Shown here: positions 21,560-31,479 of the stretch, one piece after another
Numbering within the stretch: the first letter of the stretch is position 1
How the letters are laid out: every line of letters starts with the position of its first letter
Source of the DNA: Acanthaster planci
Lineage: Eukaryota; Echinodermata; Asteroidea; Valvatida; Acanthasteridae
Length of the DNA stretch: 51,070 nt
Assembly (NCBI RefSeq): GCF_001949145.1
Contig: NW_019091561.1
Location: forward strand, 610,623 to 661,692
Direction: 5' to 3'
The notes under the pieces: model-generated
What the model was told of the DNA's origin: nothing
Database searches by the model: none
What the model saw: the letters and a program-made list of their open reading frames with translations, nothing else
Translations under genes and position numbers: made by a program

Positions 21560-21856
21560 ATGCCATCAAATGAAAACATGTTACGTAATATCAGATTACA
21601 TTATAAACACAATCTCTATGGCTATAATTCATGGAATAAATCATCAGTATTGAAGTATATCGCTAATCACAATATTACATTGCCTCAACTGCGCCGCCCT
21701 TTGGTCTTATACAAGCGCAAGGAATTAATACAAGCAGTGAGATATTATTCAAAGCAATTTCAAAATTTATCTCGCAAATCTATTATCGTGTTACGACAAT
21801 TAGCAGATGACATTAATTTAGGTCCAGTTGCCACGGGTAGGCAGGGGGAATCTTGA
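21560..21856 (+). pseudogene. SAP-like N-terminal piece of the polymerase region
   Basis: A 98-codon frame from the ATG at 21560. Residues about 25-60 (WNKSSVLKYIANHNITLP and then YKRKELIQAVRYY) have the helix-loop-helix spacing of a SAP-type nucleic-acid-binding motif. The frame breaks at about 21845 and coding-like sequence continues in another frame (about 21850-21960). It may be a separate small gene or the N-terminus of the polymerase protein, which follows directly. Basic, lysine-rich composition. Confidence 0.4.
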
Positions 21857-21955
21857 GAAAAGATTTAATCGCACAAGTAAAGCTGTTATTATTTCAGAAT
21901 TATTTCGAGAATAAGACATACAGAACGTTAAAATACATAAAGGCAACTTCCGAAA

Positions 21956-24900
21956 TTGGAAATTAATACCACATTTTTTAATGGCGATGCAGTTCAATTT
22001 TTTATTATGCATAAGAAAGACATCCAGAAATTGGCATTGAAACAATTCAAGGAAATAGGTACTTACAGATTACAAACAGCGATTAAAGTCCAATTTAAAA
22101 AGGAACGGCCAGAACAAAAAGCTGTCTTTACTTTTTGGTCAAACATTACAACGGTGCATTTAGAATCAGATGTTAACAAGTTGGAAGAACAAAAACAAAA
22201 GCTTTTAGATAGAATTGATAAATATGTCCACAGTGGTTCTGGTTGGATACTCGATGAAATTATAGCTTTTTTTATCAACGTGATACGATATGATCCTCTA
22301 GGCGGTACTTACATCAAGTTGCCCGAATACATTGAAAATAAGAAAGCCGCAATAGATATAAAAAGGAAGATTGTGAATACATACGATGGGCAATATGCGC
22401 AGCTCTAGGATTGTATTTCGACAAAGTCAAACGTAAAATTTAAAAGGACCCAAGTTATAGAATAGTACGCGATAGACCAACAACTTACAATCCAAAGTGA
22501 ATTAGATTTCACAGGCATAGACTTTCCTACACCAAGGAATCAAATTCCAAAAATCAAAGCGCAGAACAATTTGTCTATTAATTTATATGGGTATGACAGA
22601 AGGCAAGGCACATTTTTGACTTTGTATCCATCTAAAAATATTATGAAAGATAGACATATAGGCCTGTTATTATTTGTTTATTGCTTGATTAAAAACAGGT
22701 CAAAACTCATTTCAAATTTAGCGAGTAGTTACGGTCATGCCATTTACGAATGCCATAAATGCCAATCTAATTTTACAAGTAGCTTAAGATTAGCCAAATA
22801 TCAAGAAGATTGTCTCGGACCAGATGTTCCAATTACTATAGTACTACCAGAAGAAGATGGCAATATATTAAAATTCTGGTTGAGAGACTATAAAATAAAC
22901 AATTAGCACCATTTGTTATTTACGCCGATTTTGAATCCATTTTAGAACCTATGCCCCCCAGAAGAAGGCAATACAATTAGAACGCATCGACATATTGCTT
23001 CAGGTTATGCCTATTTTATAATTTGCAGTGACGGCATTTGCATAAAACAGCAGACATATAGAGGGGTTAATGCCGCAAAATCATTTGTCAGATCTTTACT
23101 GTTAGATAAACAGGCAATAAACAAATTATTTGAGAACCCAAAAATAATCCAATGGGACTTTGAATTACACAAACAGCACCAAGAAAATAATACATGTTGG
23201 ATTTGCAAAAAGCCAATTTGGCCCACAAAGTCAGATGAATGTAATTGCCCAAAACCAACTGAACCAAAGACAAAAACGGATAAGTTGAAATTTCAAATAT
23301 CAAAACAATGGCTGTCAAGAATATATTTGCATAGTGTAACAAAAGCCCATTCATTCGTTTAGAAAAGTTTGAGATCATTGTCATATTATAGGCAAATACA
23401 GAGGAACTTATAATTGAGATTATTACAAACAGAACAGAAATTCCTGTCTTTTTATATAATTTGGAAAATTACGATGCGCATTTAATTATGCAAGGCTTAT
23501 CTCCAAGTACAAATGAAAAACTGCATTGCATTCCCAAAAATTCAGAAAAGTACATTTCTTTTTCTGTACGTCGACTCAAGTTTTAAAATTCATTTAATTT
23601 CTTGGCCGGTGAAGGCCTGTCCATCAGAAGCATTTAAATTACTTCAAAAGCAGTTTCCTCAAAATACCGATTACTTACAAAAAGGTGTTTACCCATACGA
23701 ATACATGGACTCTTTTGAAAGATTTAAAGAAACCTGTTTACCACCATGAGAAGCTTTTTATGCAAGAAGATATATCTGAAGAAGAATATCGCCGAGCTCA
23801 AGAAATTTTTCACAAGTTCAAATGTAAAACAATTTCCACGATTTATATGTTAAAATGGACGCATAGTACATGGTCACAAGTGCACCCGACATGGCCAGTG
23901 GCTTTGTAGCTCCACCATTGATCCAGTAATCACAAGAAGCCACTCGTGTAATGGCCACAGGTAACAGTTGGACAATGATTTTTAACAAAGAAGGACGAAA
24001 TCAACGAAGTGGAAAATTTACTATTGCTCAGAATGTTCTGTCACACCTGTGCCTCGAATTAGCAGCACAACGGCCCCTACCACCATCAGTACGCTCGAGC
24101 CTCCTGCTGTTGGCACACCTCTACCCCCATCCTCCAATAGAGCCATCACAACTCATGCTGTCACTGGACCAGAGCCTGGCACCTATCTGTTTGGAGGCAA
24201 TGAAAGAATGGTGCGTCCACTGTCGGAGTATCAGGCAATGCTGAGAGACGTCGTTTGAAGAAATGCTGACCACGAAGGCCTTGGCCGCGTGCTCTGTCTC
24301 ACTCTCTTAACGCAAGAGGTCCCCAGAGATGAACTGGCAGAGAAAAACATAACGGGGAACTGGAGAAATTTACTCGCGATGATATTTTACGGTTGGACTC
24401 TTACAGTCCTACTGGCTACTTGTTTGAAATAACCTTATTCCCAACATTTGCATGATGAACACAACGATTTTCCTTTGCCTCCTGAGAACATACAGATACC
24501 AAATGCATGGTTAACAGCGTATCAAAAACAATCGCTTGATCTAAATGACGAAAAACTTGCTTAGGTAAATAAATTTGTAGCTACCTTAGGTACAAAAGAA
24601 AAATATAAATTACATTACCAAAATTTGCAATTGTATTTACAACTTGGTTTAGAATTGAATCAAGTTCACCGAGTTCTGTCATTTAAACAGAAAGCATGGA
24701 TGAAAGATTACATTGACAAAAACGTCGAATTGTGCAAACTGGCCGAATCCAATTTGGAAAAAGACTTCTTCAAATTGATGAACAATTCTGTGTTTGGCAA
24801 ATTAATGGATGCGCGTGGTCATATTGAAGGTCATTTACTACAAGACAAAGACACAAATAAATTTACAAAATTATCTTGTCAAATTTTAAGACTGTGACAG

Positions 24901-25540
24901 CGTTCCTTGATTGTGATCTTTCTTTATTGAAATGTTTAAAGACAAGACAATGCTGAACAAGCCTATTTACTGTGGCGTTTGTATTTTAGATTTATCCAAA
25001 ATCCAAATGTATGAATTTTATTACAAGTGGAAACATCATTTCTGAGATAAATTAAACCTGATCTATACTGATACAGATTCTTTATTGTTAGAAATTGAAA
25101 CCGACGACATATATGAATATATCCATCAAAACAAACAAGAATTTGACTTGAGTAACTGCCCTCTGGATCATCCAATTTACGATCCAACAGATTGGCAAAA
25201 TGAAAGATGAATTTGGAAGGTAATTAGTGCCAGAAGCCATTTGCATAAGACCAAAAATGTATTTCATTTTAACAGAAGCTGTAAATTTAAAGAAAGCGAA
25301 AGGCATTACCAAAGTCATAACAAAAAAACAGTTGGCACGCCACCTATAAAGACTGTCTGTTAAACCAGCGTCAAGGATTTTTTAAACAACAGTTGTTTAG
25401 ATCCGACAGGCATAAATTATTTGCGATATGTCAAACAAACTGAGCCTTTCTCCATGAGACACCAAGCGTTACTTATTACCCAATGGCATCAATACTTAGC
25501 TTACAGCCATTAACGCATATTAGAAGAAGGCGGTAATTCG
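21956..25540 (+). pseudogene. Protein-primed-type DNA polymerase B, broken
   Basis: Landmarks in order: the pre-polymerase block SGSGWILDEIIAFF and KLPEYIENKKA (22236-22356); a C-x2-C zinc-like motif (CHKC at 22751-22762); exonuclease motif I YADFES (22921-22938); NYDAHLIMQ (23467-23493, exonuclease II region); SPTGYLFEI near degraded motif A (24400-24430); motif B KLMNNSVFGK (24772-24801); motif C YTDTDSL (25064-25084). At least ten stops or frameshifts. About 500 bp (23860-24371) between exonuclease and polymerase halves is unrelated sequence. The family copies DNA from a protein primer; this copy cannot. Assigned by motif order, high certainty for family. Confidence 0.85.
23860..24371 (+). 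other. Foreign insert in the polymerase gene
   Basis: Polymerase similarity stops after KTISTIYMLKW (about 23856) and resumes with DDILRLDSYSP at 24371. The intervening half-kilobase has a higher GC content than its flanks. One frame reads PLSEYQAMLRDVV, and after a stop DHEGLGRVLCLTLLTQEV and AEKNITGN. This faintly resembles the start of a BEN domain, but I cannot confirm it. It replaces the palm-proximal part of the polymerase rather than simply adding to it. Confidence 0.45.
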
Positions 25541-25599
25541 GTGTCTTCTCGCACTACTTGAAGCTCTTCTCATATAAAGGAGGACCCGTTTTTATCTTT

Positions 25600-26314
25600 T
25601 TGCCATTGACCCACTTAAACTGACTTGTGCACTTTTCACTCACGTTTAACAAGCACGACAAGGTGGTCAAATCAACCGACATGGCTGCAGAGTATGCAAT
25701 TTCGAAGCTAACATTGGAGTATGAAGTCGTAACCAATCGCGACTTGGCTCAAACTTTGCATTCTAAGCACAAGGACCCCGTGTACTATCTATTTGACAGG
25801 ATTCACTTGTGGAAAAAGCAAGTCGGACATGTTGTGGAATATAAACATCGATCAAATGATTAAAAGCTTGAAAGGTATTGTGATCTTGTTTAAAGATCCG
25901 ACAGTAAAGAACCTGCAACAATTTTACAATCCGCACATTAAGAAAACCAGTGTAACAGTGGAAGGTAAACCCAACAAACTGTTTTCGCAAGGGTTGTTCG
26001 AGTATCAACATTGGAATGAAATCTTTAAGTTTTTTGTAGATTCAGATACGGAGTCGTGTAGGGCGGTGGTAAAAGACCTAAATTTGACCGGCATTGATAC
26101 GGCTGGTTATTTGAAAGCTAAATGGCTAGATTTCAGAAGTTCAGATGATAACTCGGCTCATGGTTTGGGTAGACTTTTGGGAGGAGGAAGAGGCATATCA
26201 ATTCAAATGGAACGGGAAGCTGAAACTGCGAGGCCGCTTTACATGTACGTGTTTTTGGTCATGGATGCACAATTGGCAGTGGAAAATGGGGATTTTAAAA
26301 GTCTGGTTTATTAA
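25600..26314 (+). pseudogene. Capsid-like protein (probable double-jelly-roll major capsid), frameshifted
   Basis: Two overlapping frames, 25627-25863 and 25793-26314, form one gene with a shift near 25840. The first holds DMAAEYAISKLTLEYEVV and FDRIHLWKKQ. The second holds KNLQQFYNPHIKKTSVTVEG, then WLDFRSSDDNSAHGLGR and a C-terminal MYVFLVMDAQLAVENG. Position between polymerase and packaging ATPase, and a beta-rich pattern, fit the major capsid protein of Polinton/adintovirus relatives. I recognise the C-terminal pattern from such elements but cannot prove the fold. The stop at 26312-26314 precedes the ATPase ATG by 23 bases. Confidence 0.5.
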
Positions 26315-26337
26315 ATCTCGTTTAAGATAAAACGGGC

Positions 26338-26930
26338 ATGTATAAATCACCACATTGTGTTCTTATAGTTGGAAAAACAGGATCCGGAAAGACCCAATGG
26401 ATATTGGATTTATTAGAAAGTGAATACAGGTTCGTATGTGAAGCAGTTATAATTATATGTCCAACTTTGATTAAGAATAAAACGTATTTGGACCGTCTAT
26501 GGATTAATACTCACGAAAATGTCTATTTGTGCGATCTCAACAAGGAGAAACTTGAAATGAATGAGGCACTAGAATATCAAAAAGTGTTTGACGGTGTGAT
26601 TACATTGTTTATTATCGATGACTGTGCAGCCGATCAGTATATCAAGTATAGAAAAAAGTCAAGGAATAGCAACACATGTATGCTAAGCAAGATGGCTTTT
26701 AGTTCAAGGCATTACTTGCACTCGTGTGTTGAAAGACTACAGGAGTAATACAGCTTGGGTTGCTTTTTTTTATTACAAAGACGAAGTTAGCTTAGATCAG
26801 GCTTTAGAAGAAAACGATGTGGTACCTGACCAAGAGCGGGATCGATTGAAACGCCATCTAAGAGGCGTAAAGTTTAGCAAGCTGATTTTGGCGACAGAGC
26901 TACTTTTTAGCTGGTCATTTTTATAAACTA
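26338..26930 (+). pseudogene. A32/FtsK-like DNA-packaging ATPase, one frameshift
   Basis: The ATG at 26338 starts a P-loop ATPase: Walker A GKTGSGKT at residues 12-19 and Walker B LFIIDD at residues 90-95, followed by MAFSSRHY at about 121-128. The frame shifts near 26735, and the C-terminal half continues in another frame (26726-26926: TAWVAFFYYKDEVSLDQALE, DVVPDQERDRLKRHL). Short size and motif spacing fit the A32-type genome-packaging ATPases of Polintons, virophages and large DNA viruses, which drive DNA into the capsid. Catalytic motifs remain, but the shift removes the C-terminal third. Compact spacing to both neighbours suggests the original gene order. Confidence 0.75.
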
Positions 26931-26990
26931 ATTACAAATTGTTATTAAACTAATTACAACTTGGTATTAAACTAGTTGTTTAACAAATTT
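26925..26990 (+). repeat. Three 22-bp tandem units in the intergenic gap
   Basis: AAACTAATTACAA, AAACTAATTACAA and AAACTAGTTGTTT start at 26925, 26947 and 26969, exactly 22 bp apart. The array occupies the gap between the ATPase and the small membrane protein gene and could hold promoter elements; this is inference. Confidence 0.7.
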
Positions 26991-27026
26991 ATAATTTGAC
27001 TATAGATAAAAATCAAAGAAACAACA

Positions 27027-27140
27027 ATGTTGCAATACGTTCAAGTAGTTATTGAGTTAGTTATTGCAATTAACTTGACGTATTACACCTACGAATATTT
27101 TCGTGCTAAATTAGTGTTTAACAAAATTAAAACCGTATAA
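27027..27140 (+). CDS. Small membrane protein, 37 aa
   Basis: An intact ATG-to-TAA frame of 37 codons, MLQYVQVVIELVIAINLTYY followed by a basic tail. One predicted transmembrane helix spans about residues 4-21, with a C-terminal tail ending NKIKTV. It lies four bases upstream of the next ATG, an arrangement seen in compact viral gene clusters. No family recognised; a virion or membrane-associated role is only a guess from context. Confidence 0.45.
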   Translation: MLQYVQVVIELVIAINLTYYTYEYFRAKLVFNKIKTV

Positions 27141-27144
27141 TAAA

Positions 27145-27696
27145 ATGGAAGACATCAAATCGATCTTGAATGGAAAACCAGAATCAGCTCCAGTTTCTGA
27201 ACCCAAACCTAACGTCGAGGATAGGCTTTGCTCTGTAGTGGTCTCGGGTGAATCTAAAAAATATTTCAGAAAAGATTATTCTGTGAAAGATATCAAATCA
27301 CTAAATCCAGCTGAACAAGAAAGGCTGTTTAATCTTTATGAGGTTCGATTTGGCAAAGAGATTTTTAAAGCTTTAGGCAATTTGCTTTTGAGTCTATACG
27401 CATGGATTTTGGGCATAGCTACCCCTGTAGATTTTTTAGGATTTAATGTAGATTTAAAATCAGGAGAAAATCTAACCAAAGATTTAAACGATGAACCAAT
27501 CATCGGTCAATCCATAGGTCATTTCCTCGGCAAGATTTTTTTCATGTATGCTATATACCTATCACCACTGGTAGCAATGCTTATAACAACGAAACACTTG
27601 GCTATCAATAAAAATCTATCTATTATAGAAGAAGATGTCAACAGAAGCAGCAGCAGAACTACCACCGCCACCACCCCGAGTCCAGTGAAGCCATAG
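27145..27696 (+). CDS. Membrane protein of the virus-like block, 183 aa
   Basis: An intact frame with ATG at 27145. The N-terminal 60 residues are hydrophilic and include ESKKYFRKDYSVKDIKSLNP. Two hydrophobic segments follow, around residues 75-97 (LGNLLLSLYAWILGIATPV) and 130-152 (IFFMYAIYLSPLVAMLITT). A Ser/Thr-rich tail ends the protein. Its last 60 bases overlap the start of the next, broken gene. I do not recognise a named family. It is one of the longest unbroken frames of the block, so it may have been under constraint longer or is simply lucky. Confidence 0.5.
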   Translation: MEDIKSILNGKPESAPVSEPKPNVEDRLCSVVVSGESKKYFRKDYSVKDIKSLNPAEQERLFNLYEVRFGKEIFKALGNLLLSLYAWILGIATPVDFLGFNVDLKSGENLTKDLNDEPIIGQSIGHFLGKIFFMYAIYLSPLVAMLITTKHLAINKNLSIIEEDVNRSSSRTTTATTPSPVKP

Positions 27697-27990
27697 GTTC
27701 AGACTGTCACCAAGAGTAAGAATCCTAAAAGAAGTCAAACAGGGCAAACGCCTTGCAGAACATAATAAAAGGATGAAGCAACAGCTTGCAGGTTGAAAGT
27801 CGGTGAACCTGAACCCGAGGCAAAATCTGCAAGTAACATCTACACAGACAACAGAAACTTGATTCTGGGCGGGCTGTTGATCGGAGGAATCGCTCTCGCA
27901 TTGTTTTTTAAAAAGGAAACCTCACCGTCTGCGGTAAAAGCAAAACCATATCAAACAACAGCACCTGTGCCAGAAATTTTAGATATGTAG
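27635..27990 (+). pseudogene. Broken small gene with one membrane helix
   Basis: A start ATG at 27635 overlaps the previous gene in another frame and gives MSTEAAAELPPPPPRVQ before an in-frame stop at 27686. The same frame then continues with a basic segment (SPRVRILKEVKQGKRLAEHN) to about 27795. A final piece in a third frame (27793-27990) holds a helix LILGGLLIGGIALALFFKK and a proline-rich tail. One early stop and one frameshift. A proline-rich, basic, single-pass membrane protein is suggested; function unknown. Confidence 0.45.
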
Positions 27991-28264
27991 TAATTTAAAA
28001 AACTGTATATATAAAAACGTAATTAGTAAAGCTATAGATGTAAACAGTATTGCCAACACGGTTTATCATGGTGCTGTCATCAGTGTAATTTCCATAGGTT
28101 ATCCCATGCTCGTTAAAAAACTGCTAAAAATTAAACCGCCTGATTTAGACAGACTATCGGTAGAAGACTTGGCCACAATGACTGCTGTGGCCAGTGGCGC
28201 GTCAGCTACCCAGGGTTGGCTCGGGGCGCAAGGTATCTTGCCTGCCAGTTTGCTCAGTAGTTAA
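27983..28264 (+). pseudogene. Small hydrophobic protein remnant
   Basis: An open frame without a clear initiator runs to the TAA at 28262. It contains a hydrophobic stretch (NTVYHGAVISVISIGYPMLV), then KLLKIKPPDLDRLSVEDLAT and a small-residue-rich end (ASGASATQGWLGAQGILPAS). It follows the previous gene closely and is followed by an AT-rich ATG context at 28283. No family recognised. Confidence 0.35.
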
Positions 28265-28282
28265 AAACTGGTTTATTATAAA

Positions 28283-29551
28283 ATGGTAGAAGGTGGATTT
28301 GGCCCGGAAGAGGTACCCCTTGATGAATGTGAACTGTTTACTCATGATGGAGAAGATGATCAAGACAGGATAGGAGAAAATTAGACATTGATGATCGATA
28401 TGATAATTTAGTTGCTGATAGAGATCCTGTGGAACAAGAATCGGCGGTTGCATGACAGATAAATGAATGTGTTAGTCGAAGATAAAATGAATGACTTTTA
28501 TGACTCGATTGAAGACGAAACGGGGTATAAACCAACAGTTAGGGATAAAAACATTTTTAATCTCGATGGTAAAGATCGTCTATATGTCAAAGGTTCTTTT
28601 GACCCGAGAACAAGATAATAATCGATTTCTTAGTCTAAGCACAATTAAGAGTAAAACAAACACAGATTTTATAAGCCGCGTTTTAGAGACTATGTTTCCG
28701 GTGAAACCAAGCAAGAAGTGCAAGAAGTGTTTCATAAACTTTCACAACTTCACTCCGAAAGCATTCCATTAAGAGAACTCCCTCAAGAAGCTGATCAAGT
28801 CAGTGATATCTTAGAAGACGTCACTCACAATCAAGAGGCACAAACCGAAGGGTTAAACTATAGAGAACTTGTCGCATTGGACCAATTGTTACAGACGGTA
28901 AAGAAAGAGCTCGTATTAAACCAAGGCAAATTGGACGAGTTGGACGAAAAAGTCCAAAATGAATTAGAGGAAGAGCAATCAGAAGGAGAGCATGCAGAAA
29001 TTCAACAACAGTTGAACGATCTAAAAGTGGAAAGGCAAGGCAGAGTAGAAATTATTAATGGAAACACTGATCAGATTAGAACTCAAATCAATCGTATCAA
29101 AGCAACGATTTACGCGGTGATGGATGGCAATCTTACTTTACGCAAAAAAGATCTGAACACTTTTTAGAGAACAAGTCGTAACGATTGTGAGCATCTTGAC
29201 GGCTTTTAGTTTGGCTTTAAGTACGATTGTGACAAGCATTGTGGCTGCCTTAAGAAGTGTAGGCACTGTCACACCCACGCCTCCTGAGTCTGCACCACCT
29301 GCTCCCCTCAAACCCGGTTTTAAAAATTGGATCAAAAGGCAACTACAGAATTTAGCAAATGTGTTGAAAAAATTGGGCTTGTCTGTTTTAGGCGCTTTGC
29401 TTACCATCATTGGAAGCATTCTTTCATGGCTATTTAATGTGGCGAGCAAATCGATAGGGGGGATCCCTGATCATGTGTCGACTCTATTTGTTGGCATAGG
29501 CATTTTGATCTTGACTTATGTACAAAAAATGTTGAAGAAAGAATCTGTGTT
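28283..29551 (+). pseudogene. Coiled-coil and membrane protein, multiply broken
   Basis: The ATG at 28283 opens MVEGGFGPEEVPLDECELF, which stops at 28382. Coding-like pieces follow in other frames (28495-28620). A 149-codon coiled-coil segment spans 28718-29167, rich in Glu, Gln, Leu and Lys (ELDEKVQNELEEEQSEGEHA). A one-base shift at about 29160 leads into a hydrophobic region (29187-29545) with SILTAFSLALSTIVTSIVAAL, a KPGFKNWIKRQLQNLANVL helix and a last membrane segment ending YVQKMLKK. The coiled-coil-then-TM layout recurs in hypothetical proteins of invertebrate genomes. Role unknown. The end is cut or closed by the DIRS boundary. Confidence 0.5.
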
Positions 29552-29782
29552 GTCCACTCCCCCATTGGGCTTGTACTGACAACTGACACCTGCAGTGTAT
29601 GTTGTAATTGTCACTGGGGAATATTGCTGGATGGACAAGTACGCAACGAATTCATCTATGCACTGTAGGTCATTGACTAGGGTACTAGTCCTGGATTGGA
29701 GAAAACGGTGAAAAGCATTCCACCCTGATGTGTAAGCTTTATGTGTGTTGCGAGTCAAAGCAAGCTGCATTAACCTATGCAT
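29552..29782 (-). pseudogene. DIRS tyrosine recombinase N-terminus (copy 2)
   Basis: From the ATG at 29782 the frame gives the core-binding domain (ALTRNTHKAYTSGWNAFHRF; FVAYLSIQQYSPVTITTY), closely matching copy 1. Similarity ends after GGVD at about 29552; the following frame reads sequence that on the other strand is the virus-like coiled-coil/TM gene. The catalytic Arg, His and Tyr are absent. Confidence 0.7.
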
Positions 29783-29793
29783 TTCAAACCCTA

Positions 29794-30030
29794 CTAAATT
29801 TGGGGAAGTGGTGGAAGAGGAGTCATCTCTGGCTCGGCCTGCGGGACTAAAGTGAAGAAGCGCTCCATCTGAAAACGAGATAAGGCACCAGCTTTGTCAT
29901 TGAATATGCCTGGAATGTGGGAGGCTTTGAATGCGATATTAAACTTCAAACACTCTAAGACCAGTAAGCGAATCAGGTGCATAGCCTCAACTCCCTGGGC
30001 AGTTTGACCGTGAATCATATGAACAACCAA
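29794..30030 (-). pseudogene. DIRS RNase H C-terminal part (copy 2)
   Basis: A 78-codon frame identical to copy 1 but for one residue (Ala for Val in FNIAFKASHIPG). It ends in TAG 11 bases before the recombinase ATG, the same spacing as in copy 1. Confidence 0.75.
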
Positions 30031-30165
30031 AATGTTATCAGACTGGATGATAACTTTGTGATTGGCAAGAAGAGGACCTCATGCCAGCACAGCAATGATT
30101 AAAGGGTAAAGTTCTAAGAGGGCGATAGGAGGGGGCAAAGCTCTCCATTGCGGCCACCGACACTG

Positions 30166-31060
30166 CTACCACGTTTCCCCGAAATATGCCCCAAAGCCGA
30201 TGGTTGCGGCAGCATCCGTGAAAAATACGAGTGTATCCGAAGATTCCCAGCTGTCCCTGCCAATGGGGTTGATGCCATTGTAGTGGCGTAAGAACGTTAG
30301 CCACATCAAAAGGTCAAGTTTTGCCCTTGATGTAATACGCACCTTATGCCAAGGTCGAGTCAGGCCCCTCGTTACAGAAATAAGCCGCCGTATGAACTTG
30401 CGGCCGGGCGCAATAGCCCTTCGCACAAAATTGAACGATCCAACCATAGACTGAATCGCAACAAACGTTGCCTTTGGCTTTGCAAGTATTGCTCGAATTT
30501 GACTGGAGAGCTTGTCCACCTTCTCCCGTGGTACTTTCACTTGCCACTCATTAATGTTTATTTCAAGCCCCGAATAAGTAAGGACTTGAGAGGGGCCCTG
30601 CGTTTTTTCCAAAGCAACGGGCATGCCCAGTTCCCCACATAGAGTATGGAAGTTTGCAAGCAATTTCTGACACGAGTCCTTCGTCGCCCCAACAAACGAG
30701 AAATCGTCCAAATAATGCATAACATAACCACCAACTGCCATTTTGTTCAGTCTAAATTCAAGGAAGGTGCTGAATTTTTTTAATAAAGCACACGAAATAG
30801 AACATCCCACGGAAAGACACTTGTCAAAGTAATACTTATTCTCAAATGAAAAACCAAGCAAGTCGTAGTCTTGCGGCGATATTGGCAATAGATGAACTGC
30901 CGACTTTATATCCGACGTTGCTAACCAAGTGCCCTTTCCCACCCGAAAAACTAAGCCTATTCCTGTATCGAACAACCAATCTTACATTGCTCCTCATCAA
31001 TAAAAAAAAAAGCTGGTGTATCAATCTATAAGTACCAAGGTCTTTCTTCAGCACTAACCC
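30166..31060 (-). pseudogene. DIRS reverse transcriptase (copy 2), nearly intact core
   Basis: An unbroken 269-codon frame (30975-30166) holds RT motif A (TSDIKSAVHLLP, Asp at residue 22), CSISCALLKKF, the catalytic box YLDDF at residues 88-92 and the thumb region (LTYSGLEININEWQVKVPRE). It ends in an RNase H start (FFTDAAATIGFGAYFGETW). Upstream, frame-shifted pieces to about 31260 add KAKLHKEIQ and the PPFENLAMF region. RT copies element RNA into DNA. The missing N-terminal continuity and flanking breaks make it a pseudogene as a unit, although the catalytic core is uninterrupted. Confidence 0.8.
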
Positions 31061-31479
31061 AATGGGCGAACATTGCTAGTTCTCGAACGGTGGGGAGGGA
31101 GAAGGCCCAGCGATGCAGCCTACTTGAATCTCCTTGTGTAGTTTCGCTTTGACTATTGCGGGTTGTGATGAGGCTGACCAGAGGCAGCCCGTGTCCCTAC
31201 AAATCCAGGGACCCGTGTACCCCAAAGAAAATCCCTTAGAAAACCCCTGAATCCAAACTTCCTTGTCAACCTCATTATCATAATTGCTAAGTAAGGTTCA
31301 CAATACTGAAAGCTTAACTGGAGTTAGGAGAACAAAAAGTATGCTTTGGCTGTGTGGGCTTGGGCACCCCTCGGGATCCCTTGAGGTTGCCCAATGATTG
31401 ATAGCCCGGACCCGCGTCGTCGGTGTGTGACTTTCCTTTACTCAACTTTGACCCAATTGTTTGGGAAGTTTTGTGGCTA

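Larger units (their letters stand above)
21560..29551 (+). mobile_element. Polinton/adintovirus-like element, decayed, all genes on one strand
   Basis: About 8 kb carries, in one orientation: an N-terminal SAP-like piece, a protein-primed-type DNA polymerase B, a capsid-like protein, an A32-type packaging ATPase, several small membrane proteins and a coiled-coil/membrane protein. Polymerase B, packaging ATPase and capsid together mark Polintons (Mavericks) and related adintoviruses. No integrase, adenovirus-type protease or terminal inverted repeats could be found, so this is an incomplete, inactive copy. Base composition is more AT-rich than the flanks, and intergenic gaps are tiny, as in viral genomes. 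The right end abuts DIRS copy 2 at about 29551. Confidence 0.75.
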
